From contig BFEA01000170.1 in assembly GCA_003427395.1 (NCBI GenBank), positions 1,423,359 through 1,482,401 of the forward strand: 59,043 nucleotides of DNA, written 5' to 3'. This DNA comes from Chara braunii (lineage: Eukaryota > Streptophyta > Charophyceae > Charales > Characeae). The translations under genes and the position numbers were made by a program. Positions 55,561 to 59,043 of this stretch are shown piece after piece; position 1 is the stretch's first letter, and every line of letters begins with the position of its first letter. The notes beneath the pieces were generated by a model that searched no databases, was not told the DNA's origin, and saw only the letters and a program-made list of their open reading frames with translations.

Positions 55561-56879
55561 TTGCCTATTGTTTATGTCGCACGCTTTCTCATCAGGTTGA
55601 TGACACACCTTCCCCCCACTCAAACATGATGTCCCCATCACGCAACGGGTTCTCACTCGAAGGTACGCAGACCTTATCTGCCGACTAAGTGAAGGATGTC
55701 AGCCCATCAACTCCAAAAAGGAAGGGTGATCATTCCTTCCCCTGTTGATAACTCACCCCATCCCTCATACTTAGTCCGACTGTCGTTTATCTGGATGCGT
55801 ATCATCATTGAGGTACCACCTCGCATTTGACAGGTTGGTCCAGTCCATGTCTCTCAGGACCCCGTCTTACCATTAGTGGTTCCCTCACGAATCGTTCTTG
55901 CTGAGTGGTTTATTGGATTCGACCTCTTTCTTTCAAGAGAGTTGAGACTCTCTATTAGTTCCTGAGTGTAGTTACGAGGACCTCGGGGTTAGTCCCAGAA
56001 CGGTTTCAATGCTCGAGCAGGGCGGCGTCAATGCCCTGTGGTGGTGGCGGACTCCACCCGGTACCTCGTCCGACCTCCCCCGTGGACAGTGCCACTTAAC
56101 TTAGCGCGAGCTGCCTTGATTCATCCCAAACGGTTGGGCCGCCCCTCTACGACACGGTGTATGGTTGGAGAGGGTAAAAAAGACTTAGACGAGTAACTTT
56201 CGGTCCATTCTTAGGCACCCTGGACGTTTAGGATCCCAACGTCAAGCGCAGTTCGAACCTTCCGACTAGAGCTCATTGTCGGAGTTGGTTTCGAATGTCG
56301 AGCATCGTTAACAATACCTTGATCTTTTAACCTTTGTTCCTTCTTGTGAGAAGTAGGTCGCACTTGGATTTTTCCTTTTGCGGCAGAGGTCCTAGGGTCA
56401 CTATGCTGGCGTCGAAATTCCCCTTACCGTTAAGGACTGAGACTAGAACTATGCTATTATTGCCCCTCTAAATAAGAAAATTATGGAGGATAGAGAGATC
56501 ATAAAGACACTTGTTAATGTCATACACCATATCATTTTTTACACAATGTCTGTGGTAATTTGCATTTGTCCCTTTGTTCGTGAAAGGATAATTGATTTGC
56601 CTACGATGAAGTCTTTGAGTTTGTCATCTCCACTATTGTTTTGGTCTTTCTTTACATATGCAATGTTTCTCGTCCTTGAGCCAAAGAGTAACTACAGTAG
56701 GCGAACATCACATGAAGTTCAGATCAATTGACTAAACCTCCCAATATACTGTATATTCAGCCATGCTACTCTCCTTCAATTTAATGTCTCGCTCGTAGCC
56801 TTTCCTCGTATAGCTTCTTCACCTCTATACACAAAGCATCTCGAAATCGTATGCCAACATCCCTTGATATTTTTTTCCG
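55561..56879. other. Non-genic; candidate minus-strand polypurine tract at 55603-55620
   Basis: On minus, GAGTGGGGGGAAGG is followed by TGTGTC, like the site near 28400. 55620-56470 has no recognised frame; an 82-codon plus frame at 56483-56731 is Leu/Ser-rich and matches nothing I know. Confidence 0.4.
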
Positions 56880-58230
56880 GATTACCATCACTTGTCCTCA
56901 CATTACTACGTGTTGTCAGTGAAACCTTCACTAAATCAATGTCAAACACATCTTGTATGCCAGACACAAAGTCACTCACTTCAAAAGTAGATTGTGAAGG
57001 ACACAACACATCTCGAACTCATTCCCCACAATTTCAAGATTCATCACATGTGGCCTGAAAAATATAATTCACCACGTTATGAATACTCCAAAGCAATACT
57101 CGATAGTGGAACACACAATTTTGTGCAATGAATCAAACACATGGATTCGACGTACAACTTGGTGATGGCCATAAGGAATCACTAGCCACCGGAGATTGGG
57201 ATACCCTTGGTGTCCGAGCACTGCCAAATACCCCTCCCCCCCTCACATCAGGAATAATTGTTATTTCCCCCCAGGTGGGATGGTTGGGGTCATCAACGAA
57301 CAAAGCCTCTGCAAGCGCCTTGTGGAACAAGGAGGTGTTTTGCATGACTTGAATATCAGCAACGGTGCCCGAAAAATCGAAACAAAAATCAAGAATGCGC
57401 AAATCAAAATTGCACCCTATTTGTGTCACTACCAATAACCGTTTCGTTTTATTAAAACAATATGCATCACCATCTCGATAATGTGGTTTGTCCAAATATA
57501 CAAGAGTACTGCCAATGTACCCTCAGCGATTGGGGAAGCCCAAGTCAAATAAAATTTTCAATTTGCGGTTCCGGTTCTAATAACCATTTCGTCAAAATGA
57601 ACATTTTTAATTTGAGAACGAAATTGAAACCAATTTTTTTTGACGAGAACATGTCCAAATCTGTTGCTCATGAGGGTCCGACATTTGTAAAACGGTGGAC
57701 TCCCCTAATGTATGTAGACTTAGCTTGAGACAATATACATCTAGGCGGTCCACTTACATCTAGGAAGTCCAGCGTTTTACGAACGTCAGACCCTCAGGAG
57801 CAACAAATTTGGACGTGTTTTCGACCAAAAAAAAAAACAGTTTCAATTTCGTTCAAAAAATAAAAAATATCTATTATGAGAAAATGACAGTTTTCTGGTA
57901 TGATTCCCAACCAACTACACAGGGTAACATTTAATGATGGTTTGTGTGACTTCCAGACCTCACACAACGTGCTCGTCTTACCCATCCAATAATCTAATGT
58001 ATTATGTTGATACACATCCTCGTGCGACCAGCGATGCAAAACATACGCGAGTTGTTGCGCCAATAACAGTGGTTGATAATACCTTGTTGTTTGTTTTGTT
58101 AAATGCAGACGCAACTTTCGCAACAACGGGTTGAATGTGAATTGTTGCATTTGCAACAATTGGTTAAATATGGACTATCGCATTCGCAATAGAGATTCGT
58201 AGTAGCCGTCCTTTACATTGTCGAGGATTT
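56880..58230 (-). pseudogene. PIF/Harbinger (DDE_Tnp_4) transposase relic
   Basis: Read on minus, decayed blocks occur in family order. About 58225-57960: YYESLLRM...FNQLLQ, QPLLLAQQLAYVLHRWSHED and a helix-turn-helix-like MGKTSTLCEV. About 57520-57490: GYIGSTLVYLDKP, the place of the usual G-[AL]-[ILV]-D-G-[TS] motif but with the Asp lost. 57495-57300: RDGDAYCFNKTKRLLVVTQI, then CFDFSGTVADIQVMQN with the second Asp (VAD). About 57100: IVCSTIEYCFGVFI, the H-x3-R-x3-E-R-x-FG block with Glu kept. Later SSRCVVSFTIYF resembles the final conserved segment. Frameshifts, stops, a missing catalytic Asp and an inserted MITE show it is dead. The family moves DNA by cut-and-paste with 3-bp target duplications. 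Confidence 0.8.
57586..57885. mobile_element. Foldback MITE of about 300 bp inside the transposase relic
   Basis: The left arm (about 57586-57720) is the inverted copy of the right arm (about 57742-57885) nearly to the centre. Shared words: GAACGAAATTGAAAC, ACATGTCCAAATCTGTTGCT (CACGTCCAAATTTGTTGCT in the other arm), GAGGGTC, GTAAAACG and TGGACT. Arms are about 85-90% alike by eye and the spacer is about 20 bases. No coding capacity. It lies between the HTH-like and DDE parts of the Harbinger relic, so it inserted there. The family is unassigned. Confidence 0.85.
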
Positions 58231-58968
58231 CAAGACTCTTCCACAACCATGTTGAATGATGCATTATCCACCACCGTGACGATCATTGTGCTATGATGTC
58301 TGTAGCTTCCACAGTTGCAGGCCATTGCCACATTTTTGTCCTTGCTACGTGCACGAGAACGCTTGCACGTGCGAGGGGTAGATGTTTACCAAAAACTGCC
58401 AGACCGATTTCTAAGCCTGCATCCTCTGTCCCATATATTACTTAACGTGATTCGTGCATCTTGCTTCATCCATCGTGAACAAGCAAGCATAGCGATAATT
58501 GAACTTTCAATTTTTCGCCCTTGTCTTTGTCATGCCTTCCTTGTCTAAGTGACCTCCTTCATCTATCGTGTACAAGCAAGCACAGTTCGCAGCCCGTCAG
58601 GGGTGCATTTTACAACCCTGAATCAAATTTTCGTTGTTCGGTTGTACTGGTCAAAGGGTGGTGATTTTGTTTGGGGCCAATTCATGGGGAAAGGGTAATT
58701 GTTGCTTGCGGAGGACCGATAGTCGCCCGTAGGAGGCTGAGGAGGTTGCGGTCCTCGAGTTGAACATTTCAAAATGGAAACGGGTGGGTCCACTTTCTCG
58801 AATAGAATTGCACTAGAATATACCTCGTACACATTGTATTCGAATACATCGTGCATGTTTTCTATTTGAATTTTTAAAATTACTGTTTTCGAATAAAACA
58901 TTACCTTTTTTTGTTTTTTCGAGTTAGCATTTGTCCTCGTTCTCCCCCCCACTGACATGCTGCATGCT

Positions 58969-58975
<7 letters not shown>
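58231..58975. other. Non-genic spacer
   Basis: Short frames only. CATCYATCGTGWACAAGCAAGCA occurs twice, near 58468 and 58560. The region may still belong to the Harbinger element but no terminal inverted repeat was found. Confidence 0.5.

Positions 58976-59043
<68 letters not shown>
58976..59043. repeat. (CT)n(CA)n compound microsatellite
   Basis: (CT)n from 58976 to about 59021, then (CA)n to the window end, where the contig probably breaks. Reverse of the motif order at 40564-40683. Confidence 0.95.

Noticed and set aside
57128-57352. Plus-strand frame over the Harbinger relic
   Set aside because: Antisense of the recognisable transposase segment on minus.

Overview
Eukaryotic, almost gene-free DNA built from nested retroelements and tandem repeats. 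A green-plant (streptophyte) source is the best fit. The primer binding site at 2082-2099 is an exact 18-base complement of the 3' end of plant tRNA-Asp(GUC), the site used by Athila/Tat-type Ty3-gypsy elements. Two tandem plant-type telomere units (CCCTAAA) lie at 15129-15142. No bacterial feature, no intact host gene and no complete retroelement polyprotein was seen. Gaps of N and single Ns show this is a draft scaffold.

Layout. (1) Start of window to 18288: element K1, plus strand. It has the 3' end of its 5' LTR (1-2079), the PBS, a degraded 7.4-kb internal region (2080-9477) with two Gag relics and no recognisable pol, and an 8.8-kb 3' LTR (9478-18288). (2) 18289-28725: non-genic flank with a 54-bp minisatellite (19.74-21.26 kb), a roughly 165-bp satellite holding a 604-bp gap (22.1-24.06 kb), and a T/C-rich region with a diverged 1.28-kb tandem duplication (25.5-28.0 kb). 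(3) 28726-54474: a minus-strand solo LTR of the same family, split into E (28726-30524) and D (47831-54474) by a plus-strand insertion of two head-to-tail LTRs, B (30525-38547) and C (38548-47830). (4) 54475-59043: flank with 67-bp and 63-bp tandem repeats, and a broken minus-strand PIF/Harbinger transposase interrupted by a foldback MITE.

The main observation is the LTR itself. The four copies (A, B, C, D+E) run 8.0-9.3 kb, begin TGTC and end GACA, and carry long internal arrays. Several arrays are strings of hairpins in which the loop is conserved while the stem changes sequence from unit to unit with matching changes on both arms. This covariation is visible in five arrays and in a dispersed hairpin family. 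It implies selection on, or templated copying of, the folded structure rather than the sequence. Copy B also carries a U6 snRNA-like sequence and an 18S rRNA 5'-end fragment, and several LTR copies contain tRNA-like pieces. All identities and boundaries were judged by eye.
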